DNA of 38,073 nucleotides from a virus. Each line of letters begins with the position of its first letter. The first letter of the stretch is position 1. Positions 20,705-28,102 of this stretch are shown piece by piece. The DNA is taken from the IMG/VR virus record IMGVR_UViG_3300027969_003452, positions 1-38,073 of that record, one strand, 5' to 3'. The translations under genes and the position numbers were made by a program. Under the pieces are notes generated by a model. The model made no database searches and was not told the DNA's origin. It worked only from the letters and a program-made list of their open reading frames with translations.

Positions 20705-22747
20705 ATGCTGAAAAAAATCTTATTAAGCCCTTGGACTGCTCTATTAACCCTAGCGTTAGTAGTGGGCATACGAATCGCAGATCCTACATTTGTTGAAAGC
20801 GTAAGACTACGTTATTTTGACACACTTATTACAAGTAAAGCGCCTACAGAAAATAATATCTATACGGTCAACATAGACGAAGCTGCATTAGACAAATACG
20901 GCCAATGGCCACTACCGAGGGTTAACTATGCTGAAATTATTGAAGATCTTTATCATCGCAACGCTGGCCTTGTTGTGCTCAATATTCTTATGGCTGAGCG
21001 CGATCGTACTGGCGGGGATCGCGATCTGGCCGCAGCTCTTAAACATTATCCAGTCGTACTAGGATCAGTACCTAGTGCTAAGACAAAGAATACTCCCCGT
21101 GTTCCTGGATCAGCTGTATTAGGCCCAGAGTGGTTAGATCAAATTGTACAGTATCCAGGACTCATAGCCAACATACCACAGTTAGAAAATGCTGCGGCAG
21201 GTGTTGGTATTGTAAACACACTACCCGAAGTGGATGGAGTGAATCGCCGATTACCTCTTGTTGTTGCAGTTGACGACAAACTTTATCCTAGCATAGCTAT
21301 GGAGACACTGCGAGTAGCAGCTGGCGATTCTACATTCCAAGTTAAATTAGTTGAGGGCGGCGTTGAGAAAATGCGTATTCCAAAGTTTGGTCCTATCACT
21401 ACAGACAATCTTGGGCGTGTGTGGATTGATTGGAGCCAACAGAGCAAGTCGGTGTCGCTTACTAATTTGCCAAAAGATTTTGGTGGTGCTATTGTTATAG
21501 TAGGACCAACTGCCGCAGGCATAGGCAATCCCGTGCCAACTAGTAAAGGCGCTGTATGGCCACACGAAGTACAGGCCAATGTAATTGCCACTATGGCCAA
21601 TGGTGTTGTTATACAACGTCCCGACTGGGCAGACGGTGCAGAAATTCTAGCCATAGTGTTGGCTGGTCTAGTATTACTATTCTTAACGAGGTGGACTTAT
21701 GTTGGATTATCTTCAACGGTGGTTATTATTGGTGGTAGTATCTATGCTAGTCTTTATGCTTATCAAAATTACCTACAACTCTTTGATATTACTCTATTGG
21801 TTGTTGGAGTTGGACTTGTTGCGCTTCACGCTTACGGAGTAAAGTTTGTAAGTGAGTTCTTGCAAAAGCAGGCAATTAAGAAACAGTTTGCTGGCTACTG
21901 CTCAAAAGAAGTTGTGGAACTACTACAGAAAGATCCAGACTTAATCAAGCGTGGTGTTCGCAAAGATGTATCAGTTATGTTCAGTGACCTACGTGGATTT
22001 ACTCCTATCGGCGAACACTACGGAGATGATGTTGCGGGCTTAGGCAAATATATGAATGGCTATATGGATGCTATCAGTCAACCAATGTTAGATAACAAAG
22101 GTATGATTATCAAATATGTAGGTGACGCAAGTATGCACATACACGGTGCTCCTATTGAGGATCCTAACCACGCACGAACAATTGTTGCTGTTGGCTTAGA
22201 AATGTTGGATAAGGTAGACGAGTACACTAAAGTTATGGAAGCACAGGGATTACCGCCAGCCGCAATGGGTTGGGGTTGTAATAGTGGTATTGGCTTCATT
22301 GGTGAAATGGGTTCAACAGAACGACACAGCTATGATATCTTAGGTGATATGGTTTCGACTGCGGCACGACTAGAAGCACGTTGCAAGGCCTACGGTGTGT
22401 TGTGTATTATTGGTGCTGAAACTTACAATCGTACTAAAGATGACTTTTTCTATTTGTTGTTAGATAACTTACAACCTAAGGGAAAAACTGTAGCTGACTT
22501 GATCTACACAGCACTACGTACAAAAGGCGCAGATTACACTAAAGAACTAGTGACACATAATAAGATGCATACATTGTACAAAGAAAAACAATTTGATGCA
22601 GCCGCTATTCTGTGCGGAGAACTAAAAGGCAAATTTGGCGGACAGATGGACAAGTACTACAAGATGTGGATCGAACGTTGTGATTTTATGAAAGGACAGG
22701 ATCTAGGCGATAACTGGAATGGCGAGTTTGTTGCCCACGAAAAGTAA
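20705..22747 (+). CDS. CHASE2-domain adenylate cyclase (class III)
   Basis: 680 residues. An N-terminal helix is followed by a periplasmic CHASE2 sensor (about 30-305: LRYFDTLITSKAP, VNIDEAALDKYGQWPLPR), then about three membrane helices (315-395) and a class III cyclase domain (about 425-600). Metal-binding aspartates lie in MFSDLRGFTPIGEH and KYVGDASMH. The Lys of KYVGDA and the Asp of SYDILGD fit ATP rather than GTP. The transition-state Arg is in STAARLEAR, but the usual partner Asn (in VN-x3-R) is Ser here, so activity may be reduced. It would make cAMP in response to a periplasmic signal, perhaps from the FecR protein upstream. Confidence 0.88.
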   Translation: MLKKILLSPWTALLTLALVVGIRIADPTFVESVRLRYFDTLITSKAPTENNIYTVNIDEAALDKYGQWPLPRVNYAEIIEDLYHRNAGLVVLNILMAERDRTGGDRDLAAALKHYPVVLGSVPSAKTKNTPRVPGSAVLGPEWLDQIVQYPGLIANIPQLENAAAGVGIVNTLPEVDGVNRRLPLVVAVDDKLYPSIAMETLRVAAGDSTFQVKLVEGGVEKMRIPKFGPITTDNLGRVWIDWSQQSKSVSLTNLPKDFGGAIVIVGPTAAGIGNPVPTSKGAVWPHEVQANVIATMANGVVIQRPDWADGAEILAIVLAGLVLLFLTRWTYVGLSSTVVIIGGSIYASLYAYQNYLQLFDITLLVVGVGLVALHAYGVKFVSEFLQKQAIKKQFAGYCSKEVVELLQKDPDLIKRGVRKDVSVMFSDLRGFTPIGEHYGDDVAGLGKYMNGYMDAISQPMLDNKGMIIKYVGDASMHIHGAPIEDPNHARTIVAVGLEMLDKVDEYTKVMEAQGLPPAAMGWGCNSGIGFIGEMGSTERHSYDILGDMVSTAARLEARCKAYGVLCIIGAETYNRTKDDFFYLLLDNLQPKGKTVADLIYTALRTKGADYTKELVTHNKMHTLYKEKQFDAAAILCGELKGKFGGQMDKYYKMWIERCDFMKGQDLGDNWNGEFVAHEK

Positions 22748-22748
22748 A

Positions 22749-23399
22749 CTATCGCTTAGATAAATCGTTTACAAAATCTAACAGTAATTCGTGATGCCGC
22801 CCATCGTGATAGTGTGGCTTCATCCAACTGTAATATTCATTATACCAACTAGCAGTACTTTCAGGATGACAACCAATCAAGCCTAATCTGCCCTGTATAA
22901 TGGCCATTGGATCTCCATTAGGATACACTGCATATATGTCGGAATTATCTAGTCCTGCTCCGTGAAATGCACACCCGTCATAGAAAAACATACGTTCTTC
23001 TTGTCCTTTCCATACTACCTTCTGTGCCTTAGCGTGTGGCCTACGTGTATCAGTGTTTGGTCGTGTTATATATTGATCAGCACGTATATCTGTTAACAGG
23101 TCAAAGTAGTGTTTGTCTGCCCAATATGCTCCCATACAGATGCCAAGATACTTGCCTCCACGATCAACAAAATCACGTATGCGTTCACCATTATCTCTAA
23201 AGAGATATTCGTGACTGTCACTGTCTCCGATTCCTCCCGGAAATGCTAGTATGTCAACATCATCGAAGAAATCTTCGTCAAGTCTCCATTTTGTAAAAAT
23301 CTTAAAGTTGTAATAGGGCTGTAATGCTTTGAGTATTCCGTTTCCAGACTCAATTGAACATTTAGGCTGGTGTACAAATAATGCTACTGTAGGATTCAT
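22749..23399 (-). CDS. Class I glutamine amidotransferase-like protein (BPL_N type)
   Basis: 216 residues. ILAFPGGIGDSDSHEYLF and GGKYLGICMGAYWA (Cys88 in the nucleophile elbow) plus LIGCHPEST (His and Glu) give a complete Cys-His-Glu triad of a GATase1-like fold. The closest family I can name is BPL_N, the N-terminal domain found in some biotin-protein ligases. Its role is unknown; such proteins can be amidotransferases or peptidases. It is convergent with the cyclase gene, with a single base between the two stops. It lies downstream of the minus-strand terminator at 23419-23441, so it needs its own promoter or read-through. Confidence 0.78.
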   Translation of the reverse strand: MNPTVALFVHQPKCSIESGNGILKALQPYYNFKIFTKWRLDEDFFDDVDILAFPGGIGDSDSHEYLFRDNGERIRDFVDRGGKYLGICMGAYWADKHYFDLLTDIRADQYITRPNTDTRRPHAKAQKVVWKGQEERMFFYDGCAFHGAGLDNSDIYAVYPNGDPMAIIQGRLGLIGCHPESTASWYNEYYSWMKPHYHDGRHHELLLDFVNDLSKR

Positions 23400-23418
23400 T
23401 TTGATCTTTATTAATCAT

Positions 23419-23441
23419 AAAAAAAGCACCTTTGGGTGCTT
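23419..23441 (-). terminator. Intrinsic terminator of the minus-strand membrane operon
   Basis: Read on the minus strand, AAGCACC and GGTGCTT pair around CAAA and are followed by a run of T (23423 down to 23419). Confidence 0.85.
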
Positions 23442-23446
23442 TAGTA

Positions 23447-23761
23447 CTAACCGTTACCGCTCGATGCTTCTTTGCTGTCTGTATTATGTTCGTTAATTTT
23501 CTTTTCTGCTTCAACACGTTCCCATTCAATGGTCTTACCACGTAGGTGTAATACAGTGTTTACCTTTTGATTCAACCGAATCAAATCATTGTCCAGCATA
23601 CGGATACGATCGATTAGTGCAATCAACACAGTATTAGCATCTGAGATAACCGGCTTGACTTCGGTAGTTGCCCAGGTCCATACATATTTGATAATGAAAC
23701 CCATCCCAACTGCCATAACAATGGGAAAGCCATACTTATTAACTAATTCTACGATATCCAT
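23447..23761 (-). CDS. Small membrane protein with coiled-coil tail, holin-like
   Basis: 104 residues. One N-terminal membrane helix (about 10-30, YGFPIVMAVGMGFIIKYVW) is followed by a predicted coiled coil (VLIALIDRIRMLDNDLIRLN) and a charged tail. The gene at 25641-25922 has the same build: helix after a G-FP turn, then a coiled coil with a DNRV or DRIR register. The two are probably diverged paralogues. The architecture resembles small phage holin/anti-holin or hemolysin XhlA-like proteins. No direct evidence of pore formation exists. It is the last gene of the minus-strand operon, before the terminator. Confidence 0.68.
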   Translation of the reverse strand: MDIVELVNKYGFPIVMAVGMGFIIKYVWTWATTEVKPVISDANTVLIALIDRIRMLDNDLIRLNQKVNTVLHLRGKTIEWERVEAEKKINEHNTDSKEASSGNG

Positions 23762-23764
23762 TTC

Positions 23765-24535
23765 TTATCTTCCTATGTAAATGTACTTTTGTTCTTTCTT
23801 GGTTGGATCTCTTGGTAGTAACCCATCACCGTATTGCGGGTATTTTTGTTGTCGATCGTATGCCACATACATAAACACACCACCCATAACAAAAATTATT
23901 ATAACAATCGCAACTCCTACTACAAACTCATCTCTTAATCGCTTTAATCTTGCTTGACGTCTTTTATCTACTACTGCCTGTTGTTGCATCTGCTTGGCAA
24001 TAAGAACATTTTGTTCTTTGCCCATCTGCTTCATCATTGCTTCAACTTCTGTATACAGCGCACCTAGCTCTGGAGGACTTTGATATACCATTAGCTCACG
24101 CAAGTCTATGCTCATTTGCTCCAACTGCTTTTTCATTAGCACACGTTGTAGAGCACGTTTACCTAGACTAGCATCACCTGTATATACTTCTGTCTTAGCA
24201 CGGCGTTCTTCTTCTGCAAACACAGCCATACACTTGTAAAAGTTATCATAGTATGTGCCTAGGTGTTCGCCAATCTCTTGATATATGCCTGTGTGTTCGC
24301 CTTCGTTTGCTTTCTTGTTTAATTCTACTACACGAGCTTTTTCTTCTTGTAGCTGTCGCTTTGCTTCTGGTGGTACAGGTTTCCCATCGTACACTTTGTG
24401 GAACTGAGAGTCAAGGTCTTTTAATACTTCCTTGACTTCTCCTGCCGCACCCTTTATGTCCTTGTATAGTTTACATCCTGCTTTGACAGCAGAGACCGCA
24501 CCATTAGCGAGAGCAAATAGGGTTAGCGGATCCAC
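23765..24535 (-). CDS. Membrane-anchored helical protein, phage-type unknown
   Basis: 256 residues. The N-terminal LFALANGAVSAVKAGCKLYK resembles a short amphipathic helix. A long helical, charged middle (GAAGEVKEVLKDLDSQFHKV, then ARVVELNKKANEGEH) follows. A membrane segment lies near residues 203-225 (VVGVAIVIIIFVMGGVFMYV), with a short basic tail. I recall similar proteins as conserved unknowns of T4-like marine phages. It lies three bases upstream of the holin-like gene on the minus strand and is presumably co-transcribed from 25922. No enzymatic motif is seen. Confidence 0.7.
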   Translation of the reverse strand: MDPLTLFALANGAVSAVKAGCKLYKDIKGAAGEVKEVLKDLDSQFHKVYDGKPVPPEAKRQLQEEKARVVELNKKANEGEHTGIYQEIGEHLGTYYDNFYKCMAVFAEEERRAKTEVYTGDASLGKRALQRVLMKKQLEQMSIDLRELMVYQSPPELGALYTEVEAMMKQMGKEQNVLIAKQMQQQAVVDKRRQARLKRLRDEFVVGVAIVIIIFVMGGVFMYVAYDRQQKYPQYGDGLLPRDPTKKEQKYIYIGR

Positions 24536-24547
24536 ACCATTGGCTCC

Positions 24548-25111
24548 TTAGAACCAAAGGAATAAACCGTTCAAACTCAATACAATACCTAAACCTGCTA
24601 CTGCAAAACTGCCCCAGAACATTGCCATACTAACTGCAAGAATACTTGCTGATAGAACAACAATGGCCAATTGGTAAGCTGTTGATGCATATCCAATCCA
24701 CGGACTAGACTTTTTAGCTATTTCACGTTCGTGTTCCATTGCTCGAGCTTCGGCAGCAATCGCAACTTTATCATTTTCCATACGTGCTTTTTCAGCAAGA
24801 AATTCTGCTTTAAGTTTTGTATCAGAGGTTGTCTTAGCAGCGAGTTCGTAGCTAACACCACGACTTGCTTTGGCTTGATACTGTGCCCATTTATTGTTAG
24901 CACCAAGTGTATTGTTTAATACTGTGCTGGACAACTTGCCACCATACCAGGCGTTGACTGCTAATAACAGAGCAAATACGGAAATAACCATACCTGCTTT
25001 GTCTTTTAATTTTGCTTCACGTTCTGAACGTGAACCGACCGGAGGCTTTGGTGCGTCCGGATCTTTTGCTTGTTTAGTTACTAAATTTAATACGCTATCT
25101 ATTAATGCCAT
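24548..25111 (-). CDS. DUF4337-like membrane protein
   Basis: 187 residues. One membrane helix lies at about 40-58 (AGMVISVFALLLAVNAWYGG) and two at the C-terminus (about 138-187). Between them is a soluble helical stretch (KWAQYQAKASRGVSYELAAK, then EFLAEKARMENDKVA). The order helix, WAQYQAKS-like segment, coiled region and two C-terminal helices matches the DUF4337 family, whose role is unknown. Within the minus operon it precedes the 256-residue membrane protein by 12 bases. Confidence 0.72.
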   Translation of the reverse strand: MALIDSVLNLVTKQAKDPDAPKPPVGSRSEREAKLKDKAGMVISVFALLLAVNAWYGGKLSSTVLNNTLGANNKWAQYQAKASRGVSYELAAKTTSDTKLKAEFLAEKARMENDKVAIAAEARAMEHEREIAKKSSPWIGYASTAYQLAIVVLSASILAVSMAMFWGSFAVAGLGIVLSLNGLFLWF

Positions 25112-25123
25112 TTACTGTACTCC

Positions 25124-25180
25124 TTATTTTTTTGGGTGTTTGCCGCCACATACTGGACAGCCTTCGTCTGTGTGATTCAT
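25124..25180 (-). CDS. 18-residue CxxC peptide gene
   Basis: The peptide MNHTDEGCPVCGGKHPKK is encoded behind AAGGAG at ideal distance; this ribosome binding site overlaps the stop of the upstream 47-residue gene. C-P-V-C-G-G looks like half of a zinc ribbon. Its position between two operon genes and its strong ribosome binding site favour translation. The size is below most annotation cut-offs, so no family can be named. Confidence 0.5.
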   Translation of the reverse strand: MNHTDEGCPVCGGKHPKK

Positions 25181-25189
25181 AATTACTCC

Positions 25190-25333
25190 TTATCTACAGA
25201 TATATCCAAAGAAGAAGCCAACTGCAAGAGCAATACTGATCATTACTGCTAGATCTTTATCAGTCCAAATTTGATGATCATATCCGTATTCACTGATACT
25301 GTTAGGTAAGTTACCTGGTTTCCATTTGCTCAT
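25190..25333 (-). CDS. Small single-helix membrane protein
   Basis: 47 residues starting MSKWKPGNLPNSISEYGYDH. A hydrophobic C-terminal helix (LAVMISIALAVGFFFGYIC) gives a tail-anchored layout. GGGGAGAAAG stands just before the ATG. It overlaps the upstream 68-residue gene by 23 bases and hands over to the 18-residue gene at TAAGGAG. No function is recognised. A regulator of the nearby holin-like proteins is conceivable but unsupported. Confidence 0.6.
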   Translation of the reverse strand: MSKWKPGNLPNSISEYGYDHQIWTDKDLAVMISIALAVGFFFGYICR

Positions 25334-25517
25334 TTACTTTCTCCCCTTCCTTAATAAATTTTACCAACGGATCGCACTTAACTAACATTGCCCGCCCGTT
25401 GATATTGGTAATCTTAAAATAGTCACCGTGCTTCCATCCGAGCTTATCTATGTTGAGCTCAGAATCAAATACAATACCCCAAGGTTCTAAATCCCATTCG
25501 TAGTCATAGTGTCGCAT
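25311..25517 (-). CDS. Conserved phage-type small protein
   Basis: 68 residues, soluble, beginning MRHYDYEWDLEPWGIVFDSE and including WKHGDYFKITNINGRAMLVK, a beta-rich pattern. I recall similar short genes in T4-like aquatic phages. It overlaps both neighbours (14 bases with the 45-residue gene, 23 with the 47-residue gene), showing a compact operon. There is no catalytic motif. Confidence 0.68.
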   Translation of the reverse strand: MRHYDYEWDLEPWGIVFDSELNIDKLGWKHGDYFKITNINGRAMLVKCDPLVKFIKEGEKVNEQMETR

Positions 25518-25641
25518 ACAGCACCTCGTGCAATCTATCTGCGGCTTTGCGAATATCTTCGCTTAATTGTCCGACACCTATTTCTTGTTCAATAGCACGA
25601 GCAATATCGTGCAACTGTATGATTCGTTCTTCAAGTTCCAT
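25504..25641 (-). CDS. 45-residue helical protein
   Basis: The start ATG (25641-25639) shares its A with the TAA stop of the upstream gene (TAATG). The product (MELEERIIQLHDIARAIEQE ...) is predicted all-helical and acidic. GGAGAG precedes the start. It ends inside the next gene by 14 bases. It is likely real by coupling; function unknown. A short coiled-coil partner of the adjacent coiled-coil membrane protein is possible. Confidence 0.6.
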   Translation of the reverse strand: MELEERIIQLHDIARAIEQEIGVGQLSEDIRKAADRLHEVLYATL

Positions 25642-25922
25642 TAATCTCTCCTAGCATCGTTCTTGCCGTCTGCACGAGCAATACGGTCAACGTCTGGTTT
25701 TAATCCTAGTGCATTTGACACGATTGTGTCAATACGCACAACATCGTGATTCATAGTTTTTACACGGTTATCTAGCGCGGTAATAATGCCAGCCATTCCT
25801 TTTATGCTGCCCAAAACACCCTGGAGCAAAAGTTTAATAGTTAAGTACACAAAATACCCGCCTGCAAGTGCTGCGGCCACAGGAAAGCCCAAATCACCTA
25901 TAATTTTGAAAATTTCGCTCAT
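25641..25922 (-). CDS. Small membrane protein with coiled coil, paralogue of 23447-23761
   Basis: 93 residues from ATG 25922, chosen because GAGGAG stands just upstream; an in-frame ATG at 25946 would add eight residues. FKIIGDLGFPVAAALAGGYF begins a membrane helix (about 8-35), followed by a coiled coil with ALDNRVKTMNHDVVRIDTIV and a charged tail. The same order, including the G-FP-V start and a nearby N-D/D-V-VRI register, appears in the protein at 23447. It is first in the minus operon. A holin or anti-holin role is inference. Confidence 0.68.
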   Translation of the reverse strand: MSEIFKIIGDLGFPVAAALAGGYFVYLTIKLLLQGVLGSIKGMAGIITALDNRVKTMNHDVVRIDTIVSNALGLKPDVDRIARADGKNDARRD

Positions 25923-25956
25923 TTTTCGCTCCTCGCTCCAAACCAATTTATATGTG

Positions 25957-25964
25957 TATTTAAC
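25957..25964 (-). promoter_or_regulatory. Candidate late promoter box GTTAAATA (minus strand)
   Basis: Read on the minus strand, GTTAAATA stands 35 bases before the first gene of the minus operon. It lies back to back with the plus-strand sigma70 promoter at 25968. Confidence 0.4.
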
Positions 25965-25967
25965 TTC

Positions 25968-25996
25968 TTGACAGATAATTAAACTGATGCTATAAT
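25968..25996 (+). promoter_or_regulatory. Sigma70-type promoter for phosphoesterase operon
   Basis: TTGACA (25968-25973), a 17-base spacer and TATAAT (25991-25996), TG-extended. Both boxes are perfect consensus matches. Confidence 0.92.
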
Positions 25997-26028
25997 ATAC
26001 GTATATTTCCCCTTAACGAAAGTCCGCT

Positions 26029-26883
26029 ATGAAAATCAAGCTCGTATCAGATCTGCACTTGGAATTCAGCGATATCAACATCACAAATGATGATAATTGC
26101 GATGTTCTAATCTTAGGTGGCGACATCTGTGTTGCGCAGGATCTGCACGATCATCCACATATGGAGTACGGTATGTACTCAAATGCTGATCTAGCAGGGC
26201 TTGGCCGTAGACAGCAGGCAGCTCAACGCTACAGAGATTTCTTCAAACGTTGCAGTTTTCAGTTCCCACACGTAATTTACATTATGGGCAATCACGAATT
26301 TTACCACGGTAAGTTCTATGCTGGTATTGACTATATGCGTGAAGAATGTGCCAAGTATCCTAACGTGTATATGCTGGAGCAGGACACCAAGATCATCAAC
26401 GATGTTGTGTTTGTCGGTGGAACACTTTGGACTAATATGAACAAGCGTGATCCACTCACGATGCACGCCATTGAAGGTATGATGAACGACTTCCGCATCA
26501 TCCGTAACGACCAAAGAAGTTATGCTCCTATGAGTGCATTGGATGTTGCTATTCGGCACGACCGGACACTGGCTTACATCAAGTTGATACTTGCCGAAAA
26601 CAAGGACAAGCGGTGTGTGGTAGTTGGTCATCATTCGCCAAGTTTTCAAAGCGTACATCCTATCTATGCTCACGAAACACTGATGAACGGTGGTTACCAC
26701 AGTGATTTGAGTGAGTTCATTTTAGATCATCCGCAGGTTAAGTTGTGGACACACGGACATACACATCACCCATTTGACTATGTTATCGGTGAAACACGTA
26801 TTGTCTGTAATCCACGTGGTTACGAAAACGACGGTTACAGTGAGGACACTGGCTGGAACCCGAACATTGTGTTGGAAGTGTAA
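26029..26883 (+). CDS. Calcineurin-like metallophosphoesterase
   Basis: 284 residues with the complete motif series: VSDLHLEFS (Asp8, His10), LGGDICV, IMGNHEFYHG, VVVGHHSPS and THGHTHHPFDY. These are the ligands for a two-metal phosphoesterase site. The overall length and GNHEFYHG form are those of phage and bacterial phosphoesterases of unknown substrate, distinct from the LpxH-like protein at 1039. It leads a plus-strand series of small genes from a perfect sigma70 promoter. Possible roles include nucleic-acid end processing or phosphodiester cleavage. Confidence 0.85.
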   Translation: MKIKLVSDLHLEFSDINITNDDNCDVLILGGDICVAQDLHDHPHMEYGMYSNADLAGLGRRQQAAQRYRDFFKRCSFQFPHVIYIMGNHEFYHGKFYAGIDYMREECAKYPNVYMLEQDTKIINDVVFVGGTLWTNMNKRDPLTMHAIEGMMNDFRIIRNDQRSYAPMSALDVAIRHDRTLAYIKLILAENKDKRCVVVGHHSPSFQSVHPIYAHETLMNGGYHSDLSEFILDHPQVKLWTHGHTHHPFDYVIGETRIVCNPRGYENDGYSEDTGWNPNIVLEV

Positions 26884-26884
26884 T

Positions 26885-27079
26885 ATGAACGAACGTATTT
26901 TAAAAATAATGAAGCAGGCAGACTACGCTGCTCCTGAGATTGCTCTACGTGCTCAGACATTAGGCGATCTCGTTGCCAAAGACTGTATTCAAGTTTTAAT
27001 TAACTACGGATATGATGATGCAGCCAATTGTCTAACTGATGAGTACTTTGGAGTGAAGAATGAAAAAGATATACTATGA
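26885..27079 (+). CDS. Small helical phage protein
   Basis: 64 residues from ATG 26885, one base after the phosphoesterase stop. It begins MNERILKIMKQADYAAPEIA and is predicted mostly helical, acidic at the end. It overlaps the next gene by 20 bases. No ribosome binding site is visible, so translation probably depends on coupling to the phosphoesterase. No family is recognised. Confidence 0.62.
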   Translation: MNERILKIMKQADYAAPEIALRAQTLGDLVAKDCIQVLINYGYDDAANCLTDEYFGVKNEKDIL

Positions 27080-27515
27080 AAAGCGAGGTCGACGATATGT
27101 CCCAGTTTCAGAATACGATAACGAACTATTGGATAGCTTTCCAAAGGGCGATCATTTGGTGCAGGTGTATCCCGGAGGTAGCAGTCGTCGGTTTTGCATT
27201 GATCCTGCTTATGCTCCAATGATTGCCGCAGGTCGTGTGGCTGAAGATGCTATGTGCAAAGCACTACAGCAGGCCAGTGAACTGCGACCACGTAGTACTC
27301 CTATTACCGAAGGGCAACGCCGGGCTTGGAAGAAATTGGCTAAAGAGTTCGGAGACGAACTTGCTACACTACACATCAACAGTAGTCGAGACATTGCAGA
27401 GGCAGGACTAAAGGCCTTGCAAGAAGAAGCAGACAAGTTGATGACTCACGAAAGTGTTCGAACAGCATATGAGCACTTTTTGTTGATGTGTCATCTTACT
27501 AAGGAGAAACAATAA
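27060..27515 (+). CDS. Phage-type hypothetical with C-terminal helical module
   Basis: 151 residues. The N-terminal part (YYEKRGRRYVPVSEYDNELL) is followed by VYPGGSSRRFCIDPAYAPMI and a helical C-terminal half. The last 25 residues (HESVRTAYEHFLLMCHL) resemble the end of the protein at 32051 (NQSVKTAWDSYRFMIHM), so the two share a module. ATG 27060 stands behind GGAG (27050-27053) inside the previous gene. Conserved unknown genes of this sort occur in T4-like phages of aquatic bacteria. Confidence 0.7.
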   Translation: MKKIYYEKRGRRYVPVSEYDNELLDSFPKGDHLVQVYPGGSSRRFCIDPAYAPMIAAGRVAEDAMCKALQQASELRPRSTPITEGQRRAWKKLAKEFGDELATLHINSSRDIAEAGLKALQEEADKLMTHESVRTAYEHFLLMCHLTKEKQ

Positions 27516-27658
27516 TGATAGTAGAATGGATAGTGGTTGGATTCTTTTCCGCGATCGGATGGTGGAGTGCCAATTATTATGTGATCACTCCTTATTTGCC
27601 CGAACCTGTTTATAAAGAAAAGAAAATCCAAAACGAAGTTGACAAACCCAAAGAATGA
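27515..27658 (+). CDS. Small membrane protein (47 residues)
   Basis: ATG 27515 overlaps the TAA of the previous gene (TAATG), and AAGGAG lies upstream at 27500-27505. The product starts MIVEWIVVGFFSAIGWWSAN, one membrane helix, then a short charged tail with PEPVYKEKK. Its last codons hold the -35 box of the promoter at 27639. It is likely a real membrane peptide; function unknown. Confidence 0.62.
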   Translation: MIVEWIVVGFFSAIGWWSANYYVITPYLPEPVYKEKKIQNEVDKPKE

Positions 27659-27667
27659 TGCTATAAT
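27639..27667 (+). promoter_or_regulatory. Sigma70-type promoter
   Basis: TTGACA (27639-27644), a 17-base spacer and TATAAT (27662-27667), TG-extended; all twelve positions match consensus. It drives 27698 and the genes after it. Confidence 0.92.
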
Positions 27668-27697
27668 AGTTCTATAGTGAAACTTTAGGAGTGAGCA

Positions 27698-28093
27698 GTG
27701 AAGTTAACCAAGTACAGTCACAACAGACTATACGAAACATTTGCAAAATGGCAGGTCCCTAAGGACTTTGCTGAACCTATGGCTAACTATCTCATCCACG
27801 GCTACAGTCCTGGTAGCTGTTTTACTTCAGTGTTGGCAAATGATTTCTGCGGTGCAATCGCTCGCAGCCATCCTGCTAATACTGTCGAAGCGTTCAAAGC
27901 ATTGGCTGGTTGGTTGCAAAACTGTGTACCACCAGAATGCCACGGTAGCTATGATGTTGTGGCAGACTGGATCAGCTATGATGCAGTAGAACGTAGATCA
28001 GTCCTAGAAAAATATGGATTGGTCTTCACCGAAGAAAAAGAAGTATGGATGACACTGTCTGAGCATCCTACTAAAGAACCTGTTTTATATTAA
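27698..28093 (+). CDS. Phage-type hypothetical
   Basis: 131 residues from GTG 27698 with AGGAG (27688-27692) upstream. It begins MKLTKYSHNRLYETFAKWQV and has YLIHGYSPGSCFTSVLANDF and a Trp-rich middle. The fold appears helical, and I see no catalytic motif. Similar proteins are, from memory, conserved unknowns in T4-like phages of marine and freshwater bacteria. It is the first gene after a consensus promoter, so probably expressed early. Confidence 0.72.
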   Translation: MKLTKYSHNRLYETFAKWQVPKDFAEPMANYLIHGYSPGSCFTSVLANDFCGAIARSHPANTVEAFKALAGWLQNCVPPECHGSYDVVADWISYDAVERRSVLEKYGLVFTEEKEVWMTLSEHPTKEPVLY

Positions 28094-28102
28094 GGAACTG
28101 AA

